DNA of 64,000 nucleotides from Lycocorax pyrrhopterus obiensis. Its lineage: Eukaryota > Chordata > Aves > Passeriformes > Paradisaeidae. The stretch is from the NCBI GenBank assembly GCA_014706295.1, contig JACSVZ010000016.1, positions 830,168 to 894,167 on the forward strand. Direction: 5' to 3'. The position numbers and the translations under genes are program-made. A model generated the notes under the pieces. The model was given only the letters and a program-made list of their open reading frames with translations, made no database searches and had not been told where the DNA came from. Positions 35,466 to 49,800 of this stretch are shown piece by piece (position 1 is the first letter of the stretch; each line of letters starts with the position of its first letter).

Positions 35466-38400
35466 GACGGGGCAGCTTCCCCTGTGTGGCTAGCACGGGC
35501 TACAGCACAAACACGGGGTCAGTCCTTGGCTGGGATGGCATCAGACAGGAGCCCAGGCTCTCCCCTTGCTCCTGGCGACGAGCTGAGGACGCTGCTGGCT
35601 GATGCAGCTGCCTGATGCAGTTGTGTGTGCTGTCATTTGATTAGCTGCAGTCTTCAATATTCATGAAGAGCACTGAAGAAAGAGGCTGCCTTGTTTGTTC
35701 AGCATCAAGCTGTTGAAAGCATACATGGAACATCGGTTTCTCCACATCCTTTGATTTCAAATGCTGCTTTTTTGTTATTATAAATGGTACAAGTCTTCAT
35801 GATGACTTTGACAATACAGAAAGAGGACTTGTTTTTTTGTGGTAAAAGTATAATAGCAGCGGTAAGAGAAAAAACTGGGAAAGAAAATTAAAAGATGCTA
35901 AAAAAGTGAAAAAGGGATGCATTTAATGTGAGTGTAATCTGTGTGTTTCACAGACTTGCCCTAAAATTTTCCTAGGAAACAGTTGTCTTCCAGCATGGAC
36001 AGCATTTGCAGCTTTTGTTTCTTCCAAACTGTAGGTACATTTTTGTACCAAGCAGAGATGTTTTGAGCCTTGAAACCAGTCTTCTAGTTATGACATCATT
36101 AGCAACATTTATTTATTGTCTGTTTGGATCCTGGATTCCTCGTATCAAAGCATTTGTTTCCTATCAGTTTATAATCTTCAGGGAATAACTTCAGACAGAT
36201 CTGCTTTGGTGCTCTGGTGTTTTAAGTGCATGATGATTTGAAACTTGGATTTCACTCCTTGTTTGCTTATTTTGAAGCTGCCTTCTGCTGTGTTTTACAA
36301 GCTAATTTGTCGTGGGACTACATTGGTAGAGGTGGGATGAAAATTTAAAGTTGATTAATTTATAAGTAAATAAATGGAATTAGATTGTACTTTCTAGGCT
36401 TTACAGAATTTTGTTCACTTAGTAGCTTTATACTGATAAACATACCTAACTTTTTTTTTTTAGTGTTTTTTGTCCTCAGTGCTTTCCCGCCTCTTTTTTT
36501 TTTAGGTGACAGGGCTATCACCTTTGCTGCCCTCCTGTCACCCCCAAGTGTCTGCTTTTGACTGATAAGCCTCTGTCCCCTCCACCCTTGTCGCTGCTTC
36601 CTCTAGGAGCAGTTTGGCTCCTGCTTGGAGCACAAAGTCGTGTGCCTGGCAGGGCTGGAGATTGTTCCAGGCCATGCCTCGGGGAGGGGTCAAGTGCTGC
36701 ACGCAGGTCTGGGATAAACCGGGATATTGTGAGCGTCCCTTAGCAGCGACGGTGCTGCCTGCCTGTGCCAGCTCGTCAGCAGCCGCTGCGCTTGCGCAGG
36801 GGTTCTGGGAGCACTCTGAGGGAATTTGACAGCTTTTAGTAGCTAGTTTGTCAGCAGGTGAACGGGACCTTGGGTAGCATAGAAACGCAGGGGACAGTGA
36901 CCGGGCAACCTTTGGTGCCACGTGCCCTCGCTGTGCGGCTGCAGCTGCCCGGCGCTGGCGCTGCTCTGCTGGGGGTGTTGGTAGAGGTGCGTGGGGAGAC
37001 AGGGATCTGCCTCTGCGGGTTCGGGAGCGCTCTGTGGCGTGAAGGTTGGCAATTGGGACACTGAGGGTTGGGGTGGAGACGCAGGTGGTGTTTTGGTTCT
37101 GTACTTCTGTGGCTCCCAGCCTGATGGAGCACGCTTTGTTGTGTAGTTGGGCATTTTGCTGGGTGGGGCAGCACAGGGTGCAGCAGGAAATGAGTGGCTG
37201 CCCGAGGAACCTGGCTAATTCTCTGGGAATATGGCTTTCGTCCCCTGGGAGGCCATCAGCACTTTATTCTTCCAGTGTACCTCCCAGGGAAGCTCATCTC
37301 CATGATTACATCGCTTATCTTACCAATATATCTCCCTTTTTAATAGACTAGGAAGAGCCTTGTCGTCAATCTCTTACTTTCCCTTCTAATAGCCCTCAAA
37401 TATCCAAGGAAAAAAAAGTCAATTGCTGTCGGATCTCTTGAGAGTTTGGCACTGCATGTGTATAAGGTGCTTGAGCTTTAAATGTTTTAATCAAAATCCA
37501 GTCAGTCTTAGGACATCTTTCTCTCTGGTTTCATTCTTGTAGTGCACAATTCTGCCAGTTTCTCTTCTGCTCTGTTCTCTGTAGACTGCATTATTTTGAA
37601 GAATCCTTTCCTTGATCAAGCTCCAAAACTGTTTTCCTGCCCCTCCTCTTCGCAGTGGCTGTATATAAGTTCTTGGTTAACACATTTGACAGTTTAGTGT
37701 TAAAAGAAGAAAAAGTTTGTGTTGTTTTATCACAAACTTGTAATTCTTTCTTATCTGAAACTAAGGTAAGAAATTTACAACAGAGCAAAACAACAGCCAG
37801 CGGGAAGGGGATGCTAAAGGACTAAATATGGGGTATAACAACTCAAGGCAGAATTTCTTTCTTCTCACAGCCAGGAACTGGGTGTGGTGTCAGGAATCTC
37901 ACCAGCTACCTGACAGCGGTTTGTCCCTAAAATCATCTTTGCTTAGGAACTTTTAGACCTTAAGGATTCATTTTCCCCTGTAACTTGGGGGCTCTGTTCA
38001 GAAAACAGGTGACTGACTTTAAGCATTCATTTCAGTCTTACCTTGCTCTTGTGATGTCAATTGTTTGTTGACTTAAGGAAACCATCTTATGTTTGCAAGT
38101 CAGTATTTAACTACTGTGCTAATTGTTTTCTCTTCCATTTCCCTGTAATGGGGTTTAATTTTATCCAAGTCTTCATCAGTCTGGGAGTTTGCAAGCAGAT
38201 TAGAAATTAAACTGTATGGTAGAGAACAAGCTATAATAAATATCCTTTTAAATGTTCATTTTTAAATAATAAAAAGAATTGTAAAACCTCTCCTGTTAAA
38301 AATGATACTTTGAAATGTGTTCTGGGTACCATTTTTCTAGTGAACTAAAATCTCATTATGTTTTCTTTTTTTTCCTTTGGCAATTAATCTCATAACTCAT

Positions 38401-41306
38401 TCTCCTAGATCATTCTTCTGGTGTTTTAGTAAGCTCAGCAACTACTCTAAACGACAACCTTTTTTCAAATGTGGCTGCCAAATTGCATTTTCATGTCAGA
38501 GAAATACCTTCTGTCTGCAAAGAACACGTGGACATTCCTGTTACAGAAACATTAGCTGTTCCATCTCTGCTCACTGTGTTCAAGTATCAGTGCCCCCTCC
38601 TTTGAGGAATAATTGAAAACTTGTGGAAGAGGCTTTTGTACCCAGTGGTAAGGAGCTCATGAAACTTTTTATAGCTTAAAAGACAAAATTTTCACAGCGT
38701 TGCCCTAGGAATTCTGGAGAGTTGTTTTTAGCTTCAGTGTGGGAAATTTTGCTGAAACTAATAACTGTCTTGCTTTGCATTCTGTTAATCTGCCCAGTGT
38801 GTCTGGAACTGCAAGATAGCTGTATTGACTGCAGTTAATATGTGAAAAAAACATAATATTCTTTATAATATATATACAGTATATAAAATGAGTCAAACAT
38901 GGAAGTGTTAAGAGTTCCCTGAATTCTGACTGCAAAGGAAGGTTCAAGGTTTGGGAGTGCTCAAGGCTGGGTTTCGCTGGTGCTGTAGGTTCAGAGGGCT
39001 GGCACTGAAACAGGCTGGTCTTTAAAAGTGCAGTCCCCACAGGTTCTATTAGACGTGATGTTCAGGCTCTGTGTTGTCTCACATCTGCTCATGGTGCTCT
39101 GTCTGCACGGTCACATCCTTCTTACAGTTCTGGTTTTGAATGGTACCTACAGAAATAAGAAGTTGTGGACAGGATTCGACTTCACTTTTTTTTTTATTGA
39201 AGAATATAAGAGGAAAAAACCCACAGGCATAAAAACCTCAAACACATTCAAGGGTGGAGTTTTTGCTCCAAGTAGTGATTGGGAATTACCTGTGAATTCT
39301 CTGTGAGTTCTATATTCAGGACTTTCTGTACTTAGGAAGGATGTGTGATTTTCAGCCTGTGTATTTTACGATGCCCAACGCCGGCTCTAAGTGCACAGTG
39401 AAGTCCAAGTTTCAGCCTGCAGGTAGGACAGGTGCCTTCCATAGGAAATGCACAAGTAATTCCCAGTGCTCCTGCAAAAGAAGAATAAGCCTAAAAGCAT
39501 TAGTTTAAAAAGGTAGTTGGTTCCCTTTTCTCTCCTTGGCAGCATTAAGACCAGAGCATTTTTGATACAGAAATCTAAAAATCAGTGCTGGGAATCTCAC
39601 TAGGAGTTGAACAGCTTTTGAAGCTCCCACTCGTCTTGTGTTCCCTCTTCAGCCAGGTGTGGGAAGGCCAGTTAGCAATCCTGCAGGGATGTGCTGCTTC
39701 CCAAGTGCTTGGGGGCCTGGGATAGGCTGGTAACGTGTTTTGCCATAGATTTTACAAATGCACATTAAAGCAGCACATCCTGCTTGAAACCCATTATTTA
39801 GAAAGCAAAGTGTGACAGAGACAGGAGAACGTGGTAATCACAGCAGAACAGGCCAGGCTGAGGTAAAGAATAAGAGGTGGGATTGCTCTTTTCTGCTGGT
39901 CATGGGCTGGAAATCGATTAGTGTTGGACTTGAAATATGTAATTAATGATGAAAAGAGCCACTGGCAATTTGGAGTGTATTGAACATGAGCTGTGTAATG
40001 AAGTAGGGAGGTGAGCTCAACCACTTTAAATGGGAGAACCTGTCATATCTGTAATACTAAAAAGCTGTCTTAGTATTAGAAAACTGAAGTGTTAGAGTAC
40101 TCAGTAATTTATGGTATTTAGCATAAAAAATCTGAACGAGCTAATTATGGGTATTAAAATGGCTGCAATAAAATTTGAACATTGAAAGTTTATAGAAGCT
40201 CTAAGCAGTAATTAAGGATGCTATTTTAATACATAAAATTTATTAAAGTTGAGCAAAGAAAAATCCTCATGCAGCTCACAAGGGAAAGTGTAGAAAGAAT
40301 AATCTGCTTTTAATTCTTGTTGTCTCTTACTGGATTTAGTTGAATAACGAAGAAACACGAAACTAGACTAGCCTCTTCTCATACATAGTATAATTTGAGA
40401 TATTCCCATGTCCTTACTGAAATTGGAGAAATAGTCCTTTGCATGTTTATCTAATTTTATACTTCAATTGATAGGGGATTAGAGACTACGTTGTGAATTT
40501 TTTGTCTACTCTGTATTTTCTGGGATTTTTCTATTTTAGAGCTTCTGAGATCACAGTTGAAATAAAAGCTACGCTTTTATGCCTAATCAAGCAGCTTCCT
40601 CATTTTTAGCTGGTGAAATATTTTTGGCACCCTGTTCTCAGTCTGACCTTGCTGAGCTACAACTGCTGGGAGAATGGCAGCTCCCTGAAGAAATGGAGGA
40701 AAGCTCTGCTTTGAGCTGGCTCTGGATGACACTTTTGGTGCTGGAACCTCCTCATGGAGCAGTCAGAGAAAATCCAGGCAAACTCCCCATGAACCTGCAG
40801 GCCTTTGGCTACCTGTAGTAGCCAATAAGCTCCTGGGAAAGGGGAGAAAGCTCTTTGGCAAGAAGTTGCAAAGTCTCAACAATTTCTTCAGAAGCTCAGC
40901 AGAGGCTTAATGGATTATCTGAATATTGAGTTGTCACCTGGAAAGGCATTTTTCCGAAAGAGATTTACATTACCTGTGTTCCTGAGCCATCCACCCTCTC
41001 CCCTTCCAGACAGGTAATGGTTCATCAGTGGCCCTGAGTTAGAATAAGTACATTGCTCAGTTAGACTGAATAAGATTAAGTAAATAGAATGGGGCCTTTC
41101 AGTTTGCCACCAGCTTCGTTTTCGACTGCTTTCCACTGGGGATAATCAGGATTTTTCCTTCTTACCAGAATGTGCCCCTTTCTGGTAAAATTTTGGTGGT
41201 GTTTCTTTAGCACATGCTTTTGCCGTTCATAGTTTGGGCCATGGCAGGTTCGGAGGTTCTGGCTAAATCCTTTGGGACAGGGGGACATGCAGAGCTCAGT
41301 TTTAAA

Positions 41307-41380
41307 CTGTGTTTGTTGATGAGTAATCTTTGTTCATTGATACCTGTGTTTATTGATGAGTGATCTTTGATTAGTACCAG
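41307..41380 (+). repeat. 37-bp tandem duplication, imperfect
   Basis: Two diverged copies starting CTGTGTTTRTTGATGAGTRATC at 41307 and 41344. Confidence 0.75.
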
Positions 41381-44300
41381 CATCATTGACTCCTAATGAA
41401 CATCATTGCCTTTCTCTAGGAATACCAATGCAGGAGGATTTGTGTTGAATTCTAGCTGTTCTAGGCTCTGTGCCTCCCCTAAATGGAGTTTGAGCATGTC
41501 CAATCACTCTTTTTGAAACCCAAAAGAGGAGAATTATTATCTTGTGTGTCACTGAACAAATAATTCTGGAAACGTTTTCATTTGCTCTTTTGCTCTAAGT
41601 TTTACACTAACTGTGTTTTCCTTGGGAAGTATTTCTGAAAAACAAAACTTTTAGTTGGCTTTTCCTCAAATCAGAAAGTGCTTGTTCTTGTTACATCTAG
41701 CTGTTCAGGTGGATGGATATTACCTTGACCACTGGACTGAATTCTCCACAAAACAGTGGCAGGGCTCTGAGAGCACTCCTTTTGAGCATTGCTATTATGT
41801 GCTCTTCAGCACTTCTCTTAGCAGGACCCTGATCAATACAGTACTTCATAATTTCTCAGGTTCAACTCAGATTTATAGAGGATGTCAGTATTAATGAGTT
41901 CAAATTATTCTCTGGAAGCGATCATGCTGTTAGTTCACTCAGCAGACAAAATCAACTTGACCTGGGCCAGGAAGCTGCCTCTCATCCTAAACCCTTATCA
42001 TAATTTATTAAACCCTCTGCATTCATTGATGTTGCCTGTTCATACTACTGCTTTTCATATTATCAGAGAAAGCATTAACAGCTTCCTCTTCTCTGAGATT
42101 ATGTTGTGGTTTCTTAGAAGCCACATATCGAAGTTTTTTTGCTTGTATCACCTCCTTTCCCTAATTCTTGAGCCTTTCTTTCCCCCACTAAAAAATAAAT
42201 AAATAAAAAGACCAGCAACTCAGAAGGGCAAAATGCTGAGCATTAAATCCTGTGCTACTAAAGCTCTGGGATTAAGAGTTTTTTAACTGCTGAATTCTGG
42301 AAGATTTTTCAAACAAACCTTTGAAGTAAGGAATGTGTATTAATTTGGAAACAGAGAATCAATCCTTTAAAACAGTTCTGCAGTACACATTTAATTGTCT
42401 GTGTTTATTCCAAATGCTTTTAAGGTAGAAAAGAAGCTTAAAGATTTTTGGCAAATACGTGCTGCTTGGATAGAAACCCAAGAATTTTAACAGCTGTTTT
42501 CTGGAGAGTGTCTTGGCTTTTCTTGTTCTTGATGATTTATATCTATATGGGCAGTTTGATGTCACCTTTTGCAGATTCGTGGTTTTCAGTTTGGTTCTCT
42601 AAGGCAGTGTGGCTTTGCAAGTGTTTGTGTCACTCCTGTCACTGCCAGGACAGTGGGACAGAGGAGGGGACAAGGGAAAGAAGCTCAGGGTACTTTAATA
42701 TTGCTAATTTTTGGTCTTTTGAATAGGGTTCCGATTTTTTGTGGTTCGACATAACATGTTATTTAAATGCATTAGAAGGATTGAGTTGCTGCATGTCTCT
42801 TAGGAGCACAACCACTAATTTCAATTAAATTTGGAGGGGGTGGGAGGTGTCCAAAAGACAAATTCCTGCAGTTTTTGTGAAGGTAGATAACTGGCCAAAG
42901 TTACTCTCTTAACATCTTTTTCCCATCCCTCTTCTACACACTCTTCTAAATAAAAGCAAGAGTAGGATTTAAATTGTTGTTAGATATTAGAGAATCCATA
43001 CAGAGTTACAGAACCATAATCCATGGAGAACCAAGCTTCATTGTTTCCACAGCTTGTGGAACTGCTGGAAAAGACAAACAGAAGGAAAGAATAAGTGTGC
43101 AGCAGTCTCAGTTGGCCAAACCCTACAAAGAGAGCTTTTATCAGCGTATCAGCATGGCAGCAAAGACTTCTGATTCTGTGGTTCCTGAAAACAGAAATAA
43201 TGTTCTGGTTCTGGAAGAAAATCTTTATCACAGTTTAAACTGGAGCAATTACATTCCCAGGAAAGGCAGCAGGAGGGACAGAAAAATGTGTTGTACGTTC
43301 TCAGAAGTCCCTGCAAAGCAGCTGATGAGATTTAGGATGTCACTCGATGGCTCATGATGTTTTCTTGCAAATTCATTATTTTTAAAGTGGGATTGTGCCT
43401 GACTCTTCCAAAGCCACATAATCCCTTTACTGCATTGACAGAGAGAAATCTGTGTACCAGTCACTGTTAGGTGAGATGTTCTCTGGATGAGGAGGTGGTT
43501 CCACTGTTGGCTGCTTTTACTCCTTGTTTCTCTGGTTGGTGAGGGCAGAGGGCTTGGTGCGCTCAGCCTCTCACCCTTGGGCAGCCCAGATGCAGAAAGG
43601 GAATGCACATAGATCATAAGAGGGAATATGGTTTCATTCTACTTTATGCATGTTGTATAAATTGTTATGGATTAGTATTTTACTTCTAATTTAAGAAGCA
43701 GTTTATTTGTATTAATTACTTTTTGAAATTTGACAGCTAGTTGGGAGCAATGATCCATTTACTGGGGAAAAATTCAGCTCGTTTGAGGTTTCATGTTAAA
43801 TTTGACACCTTCAAATCTGACTCTTCAGTGCAAACTGAGTTTTATGCAGTGCTGATGGCAAATGGGAAATTATTTCTAGTTACCTAATAAATATAACCCT
43901 AGACAGTTTAAAAACAGAAAGGAGACCCAGCCTTTAAGTAAAAGGAAAGCCTGGTGAGTCCTACAGTCTTAATAGAAGTGTTTTGAAGAATTAAAATGTG
44001 GGAATTACCTTAATGACAAGCAGATTATTGGAAAAAAGCCATGTAGGATTCATTTAAACAATCAATTTTTCATGTTAGTGCTAATGTATTAATTTAGTAA
44101 GAAATTATTATGTTCGTGGGATCCTGATAGCAAAGCTGGCATTAATGTGGCCTTTTGACTTCCATCTGAAGAAAAAGTGGGAGCCAAAAGACCTCATGAA
44201 TTTTCAATGATAAGTGTCACAGTTCCAGTGTTTAATTACAATGGCAAATTATGCAGGAAAGAGCAGTGGGATTTTGTAAAACATCTTGTATATGTGAAGG

Positions 44301-46265
44301 CCAGGGCTGTATCTCCTCCGAACAGTGAGACAGCAGCAGTGTACCCGATAAAACGTAAAAGGTACATCTTTGGGATCAGAAGAACCCCAGAAATGCTGGA
44401 CCTAAAGGTTTGGTAGTCAGCAAATTATTTGTGGGGGGTGTTCTGGGAGGTGGGTGAGAATACAGTTGAACAGTGAACTCAGAGCTCACTGTGGGCTGCT
44501 GCTGGAAGGCATATCCAGCTTCCCTCCACCCTTCTGCCCTTGTTTGCCACACTTTGTGCTCTTGCCAACGTAGTCTGCAGCACTTCACTTTTCAGAGGAC
44601 TGTATTCTAAAATTGTGAATGTTTTATTTTTCAACTGGAAATGTTTCTTAGAAGAGGAGCTCTGGGAAAAGATACGAAGTGTCTGAGCCCCAAGTAGAGA
44701 AGTAGGTATTTAGAGCGGGTTTGCTGGTACACTTGACCTTGGTGACAGGAATATAAAGGGGGGCACAGACTCAAGAGCGAGGGAGGGTTGGGACAGGACA
44801 GGATGAGACCTTCATTTGGTTCAGTGAAGGAGGTGTCCCAGCTCTGGCTGAATCCGCAGTCCTTGAGCCACAGTCATGGAAGGAGGAGGAGAGGAAACTG
44901 CTTGAGTCACATTCTGCATGATCAGAGTTCTCACGCTGGGTCTGGGGGAGAAACCAGCCTCCTGAAAATGCAAAGGAGAAGCAGGAAAGCTGGTTCCAGC
45001 ACGGTCTGGCTGTGTGGATGGCCATGGCATTCCGACTGCTGAGGAGCCACTGCTCTGTGAGCTTCACCTGGTGCCTCGAGATACCAAGGCGGATGTCAAG
45101 ACAAGTAGGGATTTTGTCCTGAATAAAGGGAAAGGTCCAGAGGGGAGAGGCAGATTTGGAAAGACATGAGAGCAACTGTAGTACTGAATGTAGGTGGTAG
45201 TGAAAGCTGACCTGTGTTGTGTGTGCTCAGAGGGGTTTGTCGGGGTGGGATATAACTACATTTTTGAATAAGAAAGGACCCCCATATATATACATATAAT
45301 ATTAGGGAATGGAAAGTATCACCTAAAAGGATGATACTCATGCAAAATCTAATGTGTGTAAATACAAGCAGTTGGGAAGATCTGGATTTTGGGAATGTTC
45401 TGGGGAGTATGGCTACACACATGCATTTGTCTTGTGACTGGGCTTTTGGCCTCAGTAGAAGTACAGGTATTTACAGGTTTTTCTTCTGCCCCACATGGTG
45501 TTTTTATTATTGTAGATGTGTTTAAAAAAAGTGAGCCAGAAAATGGCACCACTTCTTTAATAACTTTGAAGATTAGGGTATCTTGCCTGTCTCAATTATT
45601 TAAGGGTTTGATTCATGAAACTGCAATCACCCAAGTGCTGAATTAAAAAGAAAAGTTAATTACACTTTAAGCTTCCTGTTATAAAACCTGGAGAGCAGTG
45701 TCTGTTGGAATCTCACTGGAAAGATTAAAAGAAACTTCATTGTCATATTTAAACAATATTTTTTAACTAGCCCTCTGCCTCATGACTGCTGCCAGCTGTC
45801 CACAGGTTGGAGGAAAAAAGTTCCTCCATCTTGAAGTGAAAAAGGAGATTTTAAGGCAGTGCTTTTCTTGCTGTTCAGAGACTTTTCAGAGTGTTACATT
45901 AACTAGAAATGAAACACTGGTTGGTTGTGCCTCTGCCTGCTTTGCTCCTGTGAGCTGTCAGCCAGATGCAGTGAGATAGAATTGCCCCTGTACCCCGTTT
46001 CCTTGGGGAGCTGTGTGTCTCACAGCTCTGTTACAATGTATTTTATATATGTATAAGAATCAGACTTTCAAAGGTGGCCTTTGTTATCCAAGCTAAAAGG
46101 ATTGGTTGTGATTCAGTTTTTAGAAAATCCTCCCTGCGAAGTCCAGGGCAAGTGGAAAGTCCCTATGGGAATTGTTGCACACACATAACCAGGCTGAGGT
46201 TCTTGGTGGAGCTCACTCAGACTGAGCTGCTCACTGAGGTCATGCAGAAGTTTGGGCAGGATTTC

Positions 46266-46839
46266 TGTCCTGGTTTAACCCCATCCAGCCACCAGGCCCT
46301 CACAGCCACTTACTCCTTCCCCCACCAGCAGAATCGGAGAGAGAAATGGAAAGGTGAGAGCTGGACAACTCGTGGGTTGAGAAAAGGACAGTTTAACAGG
46401 GAAAGCAGAAGCTGCACACACAAGCAAAGGAAACCAAGGAATTCATTCTGCCTTCCCACAGACAGGCAGGTGTTGAGCACCTCCAGGAGAGCAGGGCCCC
46501 AATACGGATAGCAGTGACATGGGAAGGCAAATGCCATCACTCCAAATGTCCCCTCTTCCTCCCTCTTCCCTCTACTTCATACACTGTGTGTGATGTCATG
46601 AGGTCTGGAATATCCCTTGGGTTGGTTTGGGTCTCCTGTGTCCCCTCCCAACCTCCCAGGCACCCCCAGCTCTCCCTGGTGTTGCCATAGGAGGGGCAGG
46701 AGAGGCCTTGGCTCTGTGTGAGCTCAGCAAGAACAGAACCATCTCGCTATTATCAACCTGCGTTCAGCACAAACCCTAACACAGCCCCGCACCAGCCCCT
46801 GTGAAGGAAATTAACTCTACCCCAGCTGAAACCAGCACG
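46266..46839 (-). mobile_element. solo LTR, avian ERVL-type
   Basis: A block of about 574 bp that I recognise as an endogenous retrovirus LTR common in birds. The minus strand starts with a GCTGGTTTCAGCTGGGGTAG type string and ends in GGGGTTAAACCAGGACA. No internal viral sequence lies beside it, so it is a solo LTR left by recombination. The 5' end has lost the canonical TG, and I cannot see a clear target-site duplication, so the copy is old. The family name is from recognition, not from a search. Confidence 0.85.
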
Positions 46840-49800
46840 GTATTATCTTACTTTATTTTCTGATACCCAGAATGTCTTCCAGAAGGATTTCAGCTGGCAT
46901 CAATACCAGTATATTGTCAAAGGCTGGGTGCTGTGAGAGCTTGATGTTTCTCTCAAACAAGAAAATATAACAGGAAAGCGGTTTTTGTCTTTGTCATGTG
47001 AGAGAATGATTTGAACTGGATTTAGAGGATGTGAGAAAGGAAATTGAAACACTTTTCAAGGTCATGTTGGAACTCAGAAGCTCTGCAGGCTTTCTCACCA
47101 TGTCGTTGACGCAGACAGCCCTTGGTGATGCAGGGTCTCTGCAAAGCTCATGAATCAGCCTTTATGTTCTGTACAGAGAATACTGTGCCATTAGCAGTGC
47201 AGTGAGCTTCCAGTGGTCAGAGGGACAGCCCGTGGACAGCACATGTGCCGTAGCTGAGATAGGCAAAGAACTGGAACTTAGGACATCACTTGACTGAAAA
47301 TCACCTGCTGATGTAAGGCAGGGCTGTGAGAGGAAACAACAGCTGCTGTGGGTAGTACTGGAGTACTCTCAAGTTTCTAATTGTGCTAGTTGAATTTTCT
47401 TGAAGTTTTCTCTCTGAGAATAGCTAATTGTCATTTTAGATGTTTAGTTCTTTCCTGTGCTTAGGCTTTGTATCTAATCACCAAAAATGGGTGGACACCT
47501 GCATCCAGAGAAAGGGACAGTGCCACAGGCTTAGTCTGATGGCTGATTAGAAATAACCTGACTACAGGATTTCATTAAGTCTACAGGGGCTGAAAGTGGA
47601 TACTCATTTTTTTGTTTACTCAATGTGTTTTAAAATCCATTGCTTCTTATTAGAGATTTCACCCAAAACACGTAACAGAAACCTAAATTAAATTGTTTTC
47701 TGTATGTTCCTATAGATGATTTTACAACTAAGCTGGACTTGCTTAAATTAGACATTTAATGATATTTATGAGTGATTTCCCCCTTTAAGACCGAAGTGAA
47801 GTTTTTTCATACTTCATGAATTTTGTGCACTTAAACAGGAATGTGAGAGTTACATCTTGGTGTTAAATGTGTGTCATTTGTTTGGTTTTTCCATTGGTAG
47901 TGAATCTAAGCCTGCACTGGGTTTCCCAGTACTTCCTTTTGTGGACAAAAAGCCTCTGTGTTTATTTGTTAATTTTTTTTTGTAGTATGTGGTGTGTTCC
48001 TGTGAGCCATGGTTATTAATTGACAGATGAGTTACACTATGATGGCACTTAAAATGCACAACGTGTATTTCTGAAAGCAGTCGTTGCTATAGCAACTTTC
48101 TAGTAGGTCACTGGCAGTGTTGTGTGAGTGTGTGTGTATGATTTGGCTGTTAATGCAGACTAATACTGATAGAAAAATGAGAAATGGGAGAGTCAGAAAG
48201 AAGGTAGCCCTTCCCCCCTCCCTGTCCTCTCCCCTCGAAACAGCATAAGAGAATTTTGTGGAGAAAATGCTTGCTTAGGATATCACATGTATTGGCAAGA
48301 AACTGGCTATCATCTGCTATAATTAGATGCTTTCTTTCTATTTATGCAAAAATTACTAAAAAACCTCCAAATGGCCTTAATCTGACTCTGTTTTTTCTTT
48401 GACATCTTTAGAGTTTGGTTAGGAAAGGAATCCATACTCAGTTGATCCAAAAGTCATGTGTTGTATTTATTGAGCATTAACGCCTATTTTTGAAGTACAT
48501 CTGTAGTATACACTGGAATTTTGAGAAATTGGGGGTTTTTCCCTCATTTGTAAGATCTTTCAGCAAGGTACAATGCATTTCCGTAGCAATTTAGATCTCC
48601 TGGTCCTTTTCTCCCCTGGTTGTTCCCATCCCTTCCATAGCCCTGGTCCTGTGCTCATGCAAACGAGGGATGAGCCAGTTCAGGGAGCTGATCCAAATAC
48701 AAACAACTGGAAAAGAGTTTTTAAAATTGCTAGACGATTTCCTGGATTGTACAAATGGGCAGAAAGCCACGTGCAAGTACAGCCATAGGAGGGCGGAGCC
48801 ACGGTGCCTGATGTTCAGGGCAGTGGACATGGATGGTAGTGACTGGCATTCCCAGACATGCATTCAGATGTTATTTCCCACTGACTCTTCTTTTGGTTTT
48901 GCCCTGAAACTTAGCTAAGAGTGTTGTGCAGAGGACTCTATGCCAAATTCTTTGCATTTTTATTTTTCTCTGATAGTTCTCTAATAGTGTCTCCTGGGTT
49001 TTTCTTTATTTTTTAATTTTTACTGCTCTGATTAGTGAGCATTCATATATCTCTTGTAAAGTGATCAACCTACAGCTGGGCCATTATTTTGAGTCTTGAA
49101 TTAACACTGCCTTAAGATAATAGAAAATGACTTAAGGGAGCACATTCTAGATTGTGATAAATTAAAATAATGTCATGTGTAGGAAGTGCTCTATGATACT
49201 GTAATCTAACAGAGTTTTCTCAAGTTACAGTGTGGGATGTTTAATGTGGACTTTGTTTTGTGTTGCCTCTTTTGTTCTGCAAAAGCCATGAAGAAGCTGT
49301 GCTGCATTTGCAATTGAATCAATATGGTAGAATTGCTGTGCTGCCTGGATGGGAGCAGGGAGGAGGGATCGTGGTAGGGAAGGCAGGAGGACTGGATCTG
49401 CTTGCTCCCTTCTCTTCTTTTCCAGTGTCCCCTGTGTGTCTATTCACTGGTTTGTTGGGAGTATCCAAGCTGCTGTAGAAAAAAAAGGAGTAGGAACATG
49501 TGGTCCGGAGCAGGAGGAAAGAACAGGGACTGCATTTTAAACAATGCAACCCATCAGATTGGTTGAACCATTGTGTGAAACCTCATCCCAAAACCCTGTT
49601 GAAAAAGAAAATATCTATTCCATGTTGGTTTGTTGTTGTTTTTTTTGTTATTATTCTCTGATATGTAGTCACGTTCTCTGTGTTTTGAGAATTTGATTTG
49701 TGGAAGTGCTACATGTTGATATAACCCCTGGAAAAAAAAAACTTCCTTGATACTTTTTAAGTATTCAAATGATTGCTGAATGCTTTGTTAAATATACTTG

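Noticed and set aside
42974..43357. 127-codon plus-strand frame in STAG1 intron 1
   Set aside because: No recognisable domain, no splice context, and no upstream promoter sign.
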